Below, in pieces: positions 1 through 6,114 of a DNA stretch of 21,834 nt; position 1 is the stretch's first letter, and each line of letters starts with the position of its first letter. The notes beneath the pieces were generated by a model that searched no databases, had not been told where the DNA came from, and saw nothing but the letters and a program-made list of their open reading frames with translations. The DNA is taken from positions 1 to 21,834 of IMG/VR virus record IMGVR_UViG_3300042731_005770; one strand, 5' to 3'. Source of the DNA: a virus. Position numbers and translations under genes: made by a program.

Positions 1-773
1 TTGCTGTACGTAGACTTTCAGCTACGCCAGTACCAGGATCGAATGTTGTGTTTGACAGCCTACCAGGACAGTTCTTCAAACTTGTAAACACAGTTTCACT
101 TGTTGGTCTAAATGACGGTTCTAAAACAGCGTTCTTACAACTATCACCAGACATGAGTATCACAGATGCTCCTGCAAACGGTGATCCAGTAACAATGCGT
201 ATTAGATTTAGTCAGGTACGTCTAACAGGACACGATTTCCTAGATATAGGTACAGGAAACTTTACTACAACAAATTATCCTGGAGTGCCTACAATTGCTC
301 CAGATCAAACCAAAGAAACCAAAGACAGTAACGGAGGAAGAGTGTTCTTCACTGCTACTGACCAAGATGGTAACTTTAGAGTTGGTGACTTGTTTAGTAT
401 TGAACAGGCAACAGGTGTTGCAACATTGAATGCTGAAGCATTTAATATTGCAGGACTACAAGAACTTACACTCGGTGAAGTTACACTGGGTGGTAACTCT
501 GCAAGTATTACAGAATTTAGTACAGATCCATTCTTTACTGCAAACAGTGATACAGTTGTACCAACACAACGAGCTGTTAAGGCTTACATTGAGGCACAAA
601 TTGGTGGCGGTGGTGCTACCCTAAACGTTAACAGTGTGACAGCTGGCGACATATTTGTTAACACTAACCAAATAACAACAGTCAGTGGAGAACAGATAAA
701 TATAAAAGCAAATGTAAACTTTAGCAAGAGTGTACTTGGTTTACCACTAGCTTATAATTACTTTTTAAGATAA
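1..773 (+). CDS. Virion structural / tail-fibre-like protein (3' part only)
   Basis: The reading frame is open from the left edge (first whole codon at base 3) to the TAA at 771-773, so the gene starts upstream. A GTG at 48 is in frame but has no reason to be the start, since the same frame reads Ala-Val-Arg-Arg before it. The visible ~257 residues are rich in Thr, Asn, Ser and Gly, with few Cys or Trp and no membrane segment. The phrases GRVFFTATDQDGNFRVGD and PFFTANSDTVVPTQRAVKAY resemble a conserved segment I know from virion structural proteins of T4-like cyanophages; the second part looks like the helix leading to an intramolecular or trimerisation region in fibre proteins. The next genes are also virion-like. 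The exact role (fibre, baseplate or neck) cannot be told from this fragment. Confidence 0.8.
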   Translation, partial: AVRRLSATPVPGSNVVFDSLPGQFFKLVNTVSLVGLNDGSKTAFLQLSPDMSITDAPANGDPVTMRIRFSQVRLTGHDFLDIGTGNFTTTNYPGVPTIAPDQTKETKDSNGGRVFFTATDQDGNFRVGDLFSIEQATGVATLNAEAFNIAGLQELTLGEVTLGGNSASITEFSTDPFFTANSDTVVPTQRAVKAYIEAQIGGGGATLNVNSVTAGDIFVNTNQITTVSGEQINIKANVNFSKSVLGLPLAYNYFLR

Positions 774-789
774 ACGGAGAAAAAATAAA

Positions 790-1110
790 ATGGCAACAGG
801 AATATTAGGAACAGCAGATTTAGGTGCAGCCACAAACACAACCGTGTACACTGTGCCTGCAGATACATTTGCAGTTGTTACTGTTAACATAACAAATAGG
901 AACACAGCATCAAGAGATGTTAGGTTAGCTATTTCGGCAACAGGAACACCAACAAACGCAGAATACCTTGAATATAACACTGAACTACTAGGCAACGGTA
1001 GCTTAGAAAGAGGTGGTATTGTTTTAGATGCAACAAAAAATATTGTATGCTACTCAAATAGCTCAGATGTCAATGTTGTGGTATATGGTATAGAAACAGC
1101 AACGGCATAA
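790..1110 (+). CDS. Small virion-associated protein, unknown function
   Basis: A 106-residue protein with the look of a single beta-sandwich: alternating hydrophobic and polar stretches (for example TTVYTVPADTFAVVTVNIT), no Cys pair, no signal peptide and no membrane helix. Small proteins of this composition sit among the fibre genes of T4-like cyanophages, and I recognise the general type but not a named family. The ATG at 790 follows GGAG at 776-779 by 10 bases, and the gene begins 16 bases after the stop of the upstream structural gene. The next gene begins 10 bases after its TAA, so it is part of the structural transcription unit. It may be a fibre tip or an attachment domain; that is a guess from neighbourhood. 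Confidence 0.8.
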   Translation: MATGILGTADLGAATNTTVYTVPADTFAVVTVNITNRNTASRDVRLAISATGTPTNAEYLEYNTELLGNGSLERGGIVLDATKNIVCYSNSSDVNVVVYGIETATA

Positions 1111-1120
1111 AGGAGAGGCT

Positions 1121-1822
1121 ATGCGTAGGATAAACACAGGAACAGTTGGAAGACCACTACTAGCTCGATTAGTTAGTGTTGATAACAAATTATCAAGTTT
1201 GGTTCCAAACGAAAATATTACAATTGAACCCAACGGTTCAGGTGATGTTGTTATACCTGCTACTCCTCAACTGTTAGTTCAAAATACAACAAACGCTACA
1301 ACAACTGCAACAGGCGGAGCAGTGTTTAGTGGAGGCATAGGTGTAGCAAATAATATTTACTCAGGTGGTAATATTAACTCTTCAGGACATTTAACAACAC
1401 AATATCTAACAGCGGCGGCTTCAACACACATGACAATACCTCAGGGTACAACGGCACAGCGACCTGGTTCTCCGACAGAAGGCATGGTGCGTTTTAACAC
1501 TGATTATGGTCATTTAGAGTGGTATACAGGATCTGGATGGACAGTAGGCGGATTCCAAGATGTTACAGTATCAGCAAACAGAACAACATTGAGTTGGCAG
1601 ACAAATTGGGTACAGGGTAACTATACAGTTACACTTCCAGGTGCGCCAGCAAGAGGCGATAGAGTAAGATTTTTCTTAGTAAGTGGATCTAACATGACTG
1701 TTGCTAGAAATGGTAAATTAATTAACAGTGATGCAAGTAACCTAACAGTTACAACAGAGGACGCGGCTTTTGAATTAGTGTTTAACAATGACACATACGG
1801 ATGGCGAATCTTTACAATTTAA
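1121..1822 (+). CDS. Tail-fibre-like protein
   Basis: 233 residues, start ATG at 1121 behind AAGGAGAGG (1110-1118), a strong ribosome binding site. The N-terminal part (about 1-35, RRINTGTVGRPLLARLVSVD) looks like a short attachment region. Residues about 55-95 are low-complexity Thr/Ala/Gly/Asn repeats typical of a fibre shaft. Around residues 108-145 it has TTAQRPGSPTEGMVRFNTD followed by a W-Y-T-G-S-G-W element, a motif common in phage tail fibres and phage-like adhesins. The C-terminal ~90 residues look like a compact beta domain. It sits immediately upstream of three Cys-rich proteins, 12 bases before the first. No enzyme motif is seen. It is probably a distal fibre component; its place in the particle is not known. 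Confidence 0.82.
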   Translation: MRRINTGTVGRPLLARLVSVDNKLSSLVPNENITIEPNGSGDVVIPATPQLLVQNTTNATTTATGGAVFSGGIGVANNIYSGGNINSSGHLTTQYLTAAASTHMTIPQGTTAQRPGSPTEGMVRFNTDYGHLEWYTGSGWTVGGFQDVTVSANRTTLSWQTNWVQGNYTVTLPGAPARGDRVRFFLVSGSNMTVARNGKLINSDASNLTVTTEDAAFELVFNNDTYGWRIFTI

Positions 1823-1834
1823 TAGGAGTTTTGA

Positions 1835-2617
1835 ATGGCCACATACGAAAGTTATAAGAAAGTCACAAACGAACAGATTATTGACGGTACAGTTACCGAA
1901 GATAAACTGGGCACTGATGTTAGACATAGATTATGTACAAAATGGCTTATAGGTGATGCATGTCGTTGCTCAGCAGGATGCTGTTGTTTATGGACAGTAC
2001 CTGCATGTACAAGGCGTGTTTACTTTGAACTATGGGGTGCTGGAGGCAACGGCAATGGTGCATGTTCATGTAATAGATGTCATCACTATCAAGGCGCCGG
2101 CGGCGGATCTTATAATTCCAAAATGGTTTCAACAGCCCCAGGGTGTACATACAGAATGTGCGCTGGGGGTGTTTATAGATGTTTAAGTAGAAACTGTTCT
2201 GCTTGTAATGGATGTATATCATATGTTTGCGGTTATAATGCATGTCAACTTTGCACAGTTGGCGGACGTTGTGCTAATGCAAACACAGACTGGACGAACT
2301 ATTGTTTTAGTTGTTGGACCTGTTGTGTTGCACCAGGATGTTCTACAGGTAGAGGTGATTTTCACATGATGAGTCACACAGGTCACTTTAGTGGCATATT
2401 CAACTGTCACTGTCACCATCAATATGTAAGGCCTACACCAGCACCGTTTTTAGGCGGACAAGTTTCGATGTCACAATCAGTATGTTGGATACGTTGTGGT
2501 TGTTGGATTGCACCTCCAGGACATGGTGGACAAGGTGCTATGAGTTCATACTGTGGACGTTGCTGTGGCCAAGGCGGCACAGGTGGTCCAGGAGTAGTAA
2601 AATTAACATTTACGTAA
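1835..2617 (+). CDS. Cysteine-rich, glycine-rich fibre-like protein, paralog 1
   Basis: 260 residues with 33 cysteines (about 13%), the first of three tandem paralogs. Residues 1-30 (YESYKKVTNEQIIDGTVTED) match the N-termini of the other two and look like a particle-attachment segment. Next comes CRCSAGCCCLWTVPAC, then FELWGAGGNGNG, the W-T-V-P ... L-W-G-A-G-G pattern of Gly-rich phage tail appendage domains, here filled with Cys. Further Cys clusters are ACSCNRCHH, GVYRCLSRNC, FNCHCHH, CWIRCGCW and the C-terminal CGRCCGQGGTGGPG. No signal peptide or membrane helix is present. The Cys pairs could form disulfides once outside the cell or bind metal; the sequence does not decide. The start is ATG 1835 after AGGAG at 1824-1828. 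Certain as a gene; family recognised only as fibre-like. Confidence 0.85.
   Translation: MATYESYKKVTNEQIIDGTVTEDKLGTDVRHRLCTKWLIGDACRCSAGCCCLWTVPACTRRVYFELWGAGGNGNGACSCNRCHHYQGAGGGSYNSKMVSTAPGCTYRMCAGGVYRCLSRNCSACNGCISYVCGYNACQLCTVGGRCANANTDWTNYCFSCWTCCVAPGCSTGRGDFHMMSHTGHFSGIFNCHCHHQYVRPTPAPFLGGQVSMSQSVCWIRCGCWIAPPGHGGQGAMSSYCGRCCGQGGTGGPGVVKLTFT
2031..2087 (+). repeat. 57-base conserved block, copy 1 of 3 (inside the Cys-rich genes)
   Basis: This block encodes the Leu/Phe-Trp-Gly-Ala-Gly-Gly ... Cys-Ser-Cys-Asn-Arg-Cys-His-His core. It is repeated at 2824-2880 and 3612-3668 with the same 57-base length and no gaps. By eye it differs from copy 2 at 4 positions. The high DNA-level identity compared with the diverged middle of the genes suggests recent duplication, gene conversion or strong constraint. 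Confidence 0.8.
2552..2586 (+). repeat. 35-base 3' repeat of the Cys-rich genes (copies at 3342-3376 and 4160-4194)
   Basis: This stretch codes for C-G-R-C-C-G-Q-G-G-T-G-G near the C-terminus. The copy at 3342-3376 differs at a single base; the copy at 4160-4194 encodes the same peptide with several silent changes. It marks the 3' end of each tandem unit. Confidence 0.8.
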
Positions 2618-2627
2618 GGAATTATTA

Positions 2628-3407
2628 ATGGCAAGTTATGCAAGTTATAAAAAGGTACATGGTGATCAAATGGTTAACGGGACGTTAACCGATAATGACA
2701 TCAATGCAAATACACTTAATAACTTTGGTGTAAAATGGTTTCATGGCATACCTTGTAGATGCGGAGCAGGGTGTTGCTGTAACTGGACAGTACCATCAGG
2801 TGTATGTAGAATGACCATAGAATTATGGGGTGCTGGAGGCAACGGCGCAGGTGCTTGTTCATGTAATAGATGTCATCACTTCAAAGCTGCCATGGGCGGA
2901 AGTTACAATACAAAAACAATTGGCACAAAAGGTGGATGTACATATAGTGTTTGTGCGGGCGGCGTATACAGATGTCTAAGTCGTAACTGTACAAGTTGTA
3001 ACGGATGCACAACATATGTGAACGGATATAACCTAAGTGGATTCTGTGCTTGCGGCGGCTATAGAGCAGAAGCAAATACTAGTTGGTCAACAGGATGTTT
3101 TTATACAAATGCATATTGTAGATGTCCTACACACAACAACGGTGAAATGTATGTTGTGCCTAACAATCCAGGTTGGTCAACAGCATCTGGATATTGCCAT
3201 TGTCATCCACAGGAAATACATCAAGGTGTTGCTCCTATTATTGGAGGCGTAAGCTCACAAGGCATTAGACAGTGTTGGATTCGTTGCGGTAACTTTAGTG
3301 TACCATACGGAACAGGCGGCCAAAGTGCAATGAATACTTTTTGTGGACGTTGCTGTGGCCAAGGTGGCACAGGTGGACAAGGACTAGTAAGGATAACTTA
3401 TATTTAG
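2628..3407 (+). CDS. Cysteine-rich, glycine-rich fibre-like protein, paralog 2
   Basis: 259 residues with 27 cysteines, colinear with the preceding gene along its whole length. Shared landmarks are the N-terminal YASYKKVHGDQMVNGTLTD, CRCGAGCCCNWTVPSG, IELWGAGGNGAGACSCNRCHH, GVYRCLSRNCTSCNGC, the CHCH pair in the middle, CWIRCG and the end CGRCCGQGGTGGQG. Several cysteines found in the other two are absent here: the one before the K-W at residues 36-37, one in the YVNGYN stretch (YVCGYN or FVCGYG in the others), and the CGCWIAP element, which is CGNFSVP. These losses may come in bonded or metal-sharing sets. The middle (about residues 140-215) is hard to align with the neighbours. The start is ATG 2628 with AAGGA at 2616-2620, overlapping the upstream stop. 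Function unknown; a virion surface protein by context. Confidence 0.85.
   Translation: MASYASYKKVHGDQMVNGTLTDNDINANTLNNFGVKWFHGIPCRCGAGCCCNWTVPSGVCRMTIELWGAGGNGAGACSCNRCHHFKAAMGGSYNTKTIGTKGGCTYSVCAGGVYRCLSRNCTSCNGCTTYVNGYNLSGFCACGGYRAEANTSWSTGCFYTNAYCRCPTHNNGEMYVVPNNPGWSTASGYCHCHPQEIHQGVAPIIGGVSSQGIRQCWIRCGNFSVPYGTGGQSAMNTFCGRCCGQGGTGGQGLVRITYI
2824..2880 (+). repeat. 57-base conserved block, copy 2 of 3
   Basis: Second copy, about 793 bases downstream of the first. By eye it differs from copy 3 (3612-3668) at 3 of 57 positions. It codes for the same W-G-A-G-G ... C-S-C-N-R-C-H core in paralog 2. Confidence 0.8.
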
Positions 3408-3415
3408 GAACAATC

Positions 3416-4225
3416 ATGGCGAATTATAGAAGTTACAAAAAAGTTACAAGTGCAATGGTAGTAGATGGAGCCGTTGATAGCGGGCATATTGCTACTGGTG
3501 TACGTGATAATTGGTGCGTAAAATGGATATACGGCAATCCGTGTAGATGTTCTGCAGGGTGTTGTTGTTTATGGACCGTTCCTTCGTGTGTGCGTAATGC
3601 AACTTTTGAATTATGGGGTGCAGGAGGCAATGGCGCAGGTGCTTGTTCATGTAATAGATGTCAACACTTTTCACCTCCAGGTGGCGGAGCGCATACTAGT
3701 AAACACGTAACAACTAATGCAGGCTGTACATATAGAATGTGTGCGGCAGGCGTGTATAGATGTCTAAGTAGAGAATGTAACGGCTGTAATGGTTGTAGTT
3801 CTTTTGTTTGTGGATACGGATTGTGCGTGTGTGCTTGCGGTGGACAGCGTGGTTGTACTAACAGTTCATGGACAAACAACTGTCACTCTGTGATGCCATA
3901 TTGTGTGCGTCCAGGCTGTAACGGTACAAGTGCAAGTGGAGATTACGCAGGTTATACACACGGTGGTAACTTCCAAGGAGCTTCGGCTTACATGTATCCA
4001 GGTGGTGCATGTCACTGCTGGAAACACATAGGACATTCATCAGGCGCAATAAGATTAAACACAGGCTATGCAGAACAAAACTCAAACTATTGCTGGATTA
4101 GATGCGGATGCTGGATTGCACCCTATGGACAAGGTGGACAATCGGCAACATCAAACTACTGCGGTAGATGTTGTGGACAAGGTGGTACAGGCGGTCCAGG
4201 ACTAGTAAAAGTGACATTCTTTTAA
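3416..4225 (+). CDS. Cysteine-rich, glycine-rich fibre-like protein, paralog 3
   Basis: 269 residues with 32 cysteines, the third paralog. I start it at ATG 3416 (MANYRSYKKVTS), not at the in-frame ATG 3341, because the N-terminus from 3416 lines up with the other two copies and the longer version would run through the end of paralog 2. It shares CRCSAGCCCLWTVPSC, FELWGAGGNGAGACSCNRC, GVYRCLSREC, GACHCWKH, CWIRCGCWIAP and CGRCCGQGGTGGPG. It is about ten residues longer in the central part, where an insertion rich in Gly, His, Tyr and Ala (about residues 175-235) sits. Closer to paralog 1 in Cys pattern and closer to paralog 2 in DNA over the conserved 57-base block. Likely a surface-exposed virion protein; no enzymatic motif. 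Confidence 0.85.
   Translation: MANYRSYKKVTSAMVVDGAVDSGHIATGVRDNWCVKWIYGNPCRCSAGCCCLWTVPSCVRNATFELWGAGGNGAGACSCNRCQHFSPPGGGAHTSKHVTTNAGCTYRMCAAGVYRCLSRECNGCNGCSSFVCGYGLCVCACGGQRGCTNSSWTNNCHSVMPYCVRPGCNGTSASGDYAGYTHGGNFQGASAYMYPGGACHCWKHIGHSSGAIRLNTGYAEQNSNYCWIRCGCWIAPYGQGGQSATSNYCGRCCGQGGTGGPGLVKVTFF
3612..3668 (+). repeat. 57-base conserved block, copy 3 of 3
   Basis: Third copy, 788 bases after copy 2, the same spacing as between the gene starts. It encodes the same core in paralog 3, with His changed to Gln before the last His. Confidence 0.8.
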
Positions 4226-4232
4226 ATAAATA
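4225..4232 (+). promoter_or_regulatory. Possible T4-type late promoter octamer
   Basis: AATAAATA matches the T4 late promoter consensus TATAAATA at 7 of 8 positions and lies in the 28-base gap before the gene at 4254, about 20 bases upstream of its ATG. The same octamer occurs before 5098. AT-rich DNA makes chance matches likely, so this is tentative. Confidence 0.3.
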
Positions 4233-4253
4233 AAATGCAAGGAGAAAATTAAT

Positions 4254-4985
4254 ATGCCAATGGTACAATTTGATTATACATACAACGTTCCAAACGAACT
4301 GTGTGTAGATCATAGTTTTAGTAATAACTTAACTAGGACAGCAACTTATGACGGTCCAGACAAACTTTTCTTCATTGTAAATAATGAAACAGGAAGAGAA
4401 GAACTTGGACCAATTGTTGAAATAGAAAAAAATGATGGACGTCCTGTTCCTGACGGATGTAGATACGTTGAGATTGACTGTATTGATCATCCGGTACTTG
4501 CTCAGTTACGCGGACCAGTAGTAGACGAACAAGAAGAAGATCATACAGGGGAAGCAACACCGAGTACAGGTGCAACTGCTGTAACAGGGTACAAACCTTT
4601 TACATATCAAACACCAGTTCTTCCTTATCAATTTTATGATAGCTTGGCTATTATTTTTAATAGTGACGATACATATACAATCCCAGTAAAAGAACCGAGA
4701 GATACTGTAATGGGACTTGATATTGATAGAGATCTAACGTGGGACGATGTCAGAGCAAAAAGGGATACACTGCTAAAAAACAGTGATTCAGAAATTGTTG
4801 ATGATATGCCACAGGCATTAAAAGATGAGTGGAAAGATTATCGTCAAAGATTGCGTGATTGGCCGAATAGAATGCAGTCAGCAGGTAATTCACCTTTATT
4901 TGCATACTATATGGAACCAATTATGCCGGGCGCAGACCCAGTTACAGGAATGATAGATCCAGATACAACTACAGTCGTAATGTAA
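4254..4985 (+). CDS. Virion-region protein with tail-assembly-chaperone-like C-terminal domain
   Basis: 243 residues, ATG 4254 behind AAGGAG at 4239-4244. The first ~145 residues are not recognised: beta-rich, acidic, with a low-complexity linker near 91-112 (DEQEEDHTGEATPSTG). Residues about 161-206 (LTWDDVRAKRDTLLKNSDSE, then W193KDYRQRLRDWP) carry the W..vR..RD.LL..sD ... W..YR..LRD.P pattern of phage tail fibre assembly / tail assembly chaperone proteins. Such proteins help a fibre fold or trimerise and are usually encoded just downstream of it, and here the gene directly follows the Cys-rich proteins. A folding helper for those proteins is therefore plausible. The gene is followed by a terminator and closes the first structural block. 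The domain call is by pattern only. Confidence 0.7.
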   Translation: MPMVQFDYTYNVPNELCVDHSFSNNLTRTATYDGPDKLFFIVNNETGREELGPIVEIEKNDGRPVPDGCRYVEIDCIDHPVLAQLRGPVVDEQEEDHTGEATPSTGATAVTGYKPFTYQTPVLPYQFYDSLAIIFNSDDTYTIPVKEPRDTVMGLDIDRDLTWDDVRAKRDTLLKNSDSEIVDDMPQALKDEWKDYRQRLRDWPNRMQSAGNSPLFAYYMEPIMPGADPVTGMIDPDTTTVVM

Positions 4986-4989
4986 TTTT

Positions 4990-5014
4990 AAAGCGAGAGC
5001 TTGTCTCTCGCTTT
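4990..5014 (+). terminator. Rho-independent-type terminator hairpin
   Basis: A perfect 10-base stem, AAAGCGAGAG (4990-4999) with CTCTCGCTTT (5005-5014), around the loop CTTGT, starts 5 bases after the stop of the upstream gene. The downstream T-tract is short and broken (CTTTCTT), so termination may be partial. It separates the structural block from the enzyme operon. Confidence 0.75.
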
Positions 5015-5037
5015 CTTACCTTTACAAACATTTAACC

Positions 5038-5045
5038 AATAAATA
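5038..5045 (+). promoter_or_regulatory. Possible T4-type late promoter octamer
   Basis: A second AATAAATA (7 of 8 to TATAAATA), between the terminator and the operon. If real, the operon could be read late as well as from the sigma70-like promoter just downstream. Chance occurrence is possible in this AT-rich gap. Confidence 0.3.
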
Positions 5046-5047
5046 TC

Positions 5048-5076
5048 TTGCATTACTTTTAATATGGTGTTATAAT
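5048..5076 (+). promoter_or_regulatory. Sigma70-like promoter of the enzyme operon
   Basis: A perfect -10 box TATAAT (5071-5076) sits 17 bases from TTGCAT (5048-5053), which shares only TTG with the -35 consensus TTGACA. The spacing is ideal. It lies in the only sizeable non-coding gap of the window, after a terminator and 21 bases before the first gene of the operon. A T4-like middle promoter could also use this -10 box with a MotA-type site; no clear site of that kind is seen. Confidence 0.6.
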
Positions 5077-5097
5077 TTACACTATAAGGAGTTTATT

Positions 5098-6114
5098 TTG
5101 ACAAGATCCACTGCATTTTTTATTAACGGAGGAGCGGGTAGAGTAATCTGTTCTATTCCTGCATTTGAATTATACGAAAAAGAACACCCTGAAGATGATT
5201 TCATTATTGTATGCGAAGGAGGCATGGACTTTTATAAAGGACATCCTACACTTCATAATAGAGCATATGATCATTGGCATAAAGGGCTATTTGAAGAACA
5301 CATTAAACACAGGAATTGTATTACACCCGAGCCTTACAGGATATGGGAATACTACAATCAAAAATGCGATCTTGCACAAGCATTTGATATTGAAATAAAT
5401 GGCAAAGGTGTTCGCAAACTAGATAAGCCTAACATCTATATTAATAAACAAGAAATGGTTACTGCGGCAACTATTGTAGATGAAGTAAAACAAAAAACAG
5501 GAAGAGATAAAGTATTAGTAGTACAACCATTTGGTCGTTCTACAGAAACACATGGCGACTTTATTATCGATCCTACAAGCAGAAGTTTTCAGTTAAACAA
5601 TATTGTAGATGTTATCAACGTATTGAAAAAAGAATATGGTATCATACTAATGAGTGAAATACCTGTTCCATTAGAAGAAGGTGAAAACACAAAGTATCCT
5701 GTAGCACAACCTCAAATTCCAGAACTACGTATTTGGGCAAGTATTATTGATATCGCAGATCATTTCTTAGGTTGTGATAGTTTAGGACAACACATGGTTA
5801 AAGCATTAGAAGGTACAGCAACTATTGTTACAGGAAGTACATATCCAGTAAACATTTCATATCCTGACGATCCTAAGTTTGATATTATAGATGTAGGTGA
5901 AGGCAAAAGAGTATACGCACCTATACGCTTGACAATGGAAGAAGAACAAGACAGACACAATGACGAAGTTATGGAACTAACAGATAAACAAATCAATAAA
6001 ATCTGCGACAGTGTTAGAAAAGTTTTAGGAACAAGTACAAAGAAAACAAACCCTGCCGGAACAAGCAAACTCTTAGCAGGCAGTGCAAATTTAAATCTTG
6101 GAGATAAAAAATAA
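5098..6114 (+). CDS. GT-B glycosyltransferase, heptosyltransferase (GT9)-like
   Basis: 338 residues from a TTG start at 5098, chosen because AAGGAG (5086-5091) lies 6 bases upstream and no ATG occurs near. The N-terminus FFINGGAGRVICSIPAFELY (G11-G12-A-G14) is the Gly-loop start of a GT-B fold, as in ADP-heptose:LPS heptosyltransferases. The C-terminal half carries IADHFLGCDSLGQHMVKAL (residues 219-236), which corresponds to the 'a-D-l-x-v-G-x-D-s-G-x-x-H-l-a-a-A-l' nucleotide-sugar site of family GT9. Neighbouring HldE, HldD and GmhB genes make an ADP-heptose donor likely. The acceptor is unknown. First gene of the operon; its TAA overlaps the next ATG (TAATG). The C-terminal tail after ~312 is low-complexity. 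The family match is by motif and is distant. Confidence 0.72.
   Translation: MTRSTAFFINGGAGRVICSIPAFELYEKEHPEDDFIIVCEGGMDFYKGHPTLHNRAYDHWHKGLFEEHIKHRNCITPEPYRIWEYYNQKCDLAQAFDIEINGKGVRKLDKPNIYINKQEMVTAATIVDEVKQKTGRDKVLVVQPFGRSTETHGDFIIDPTSRSFQLNNIVDVINVLKKEYGIILMSEIPVPLEEGENTKYPVAQPQIPELRIWASIIDIADHFLGCDSLGQHMVKALEGTATIVTGSTYPVNISYPDDPKFDIIDVGEGKRVYAPIRLTMEEEQDRHNDEVMELTDKQINKICDSVRKVLGTSTKKTNPAGTSKLLAGSANLNLGDKK

Noticed and set aside
3341-3415. N-terminal extension of the third Cys-rich protein from an upstream in-frame ATG
   Set aside because: It would run over the end of paralog 2 in another frame and gives a Trp/Arg-rich leader unlike the other two N-termini; ATG 3416 aligns with them.
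1835-4225. Diversity-generating retroelement targeting the Cys-rich proteins
   Set aside because: The paralogs have variable middles, but no reverse transcriptase, template repeat or adenine-biased pattern is visible in the window; divergence with length changes fits ordinary duplication.
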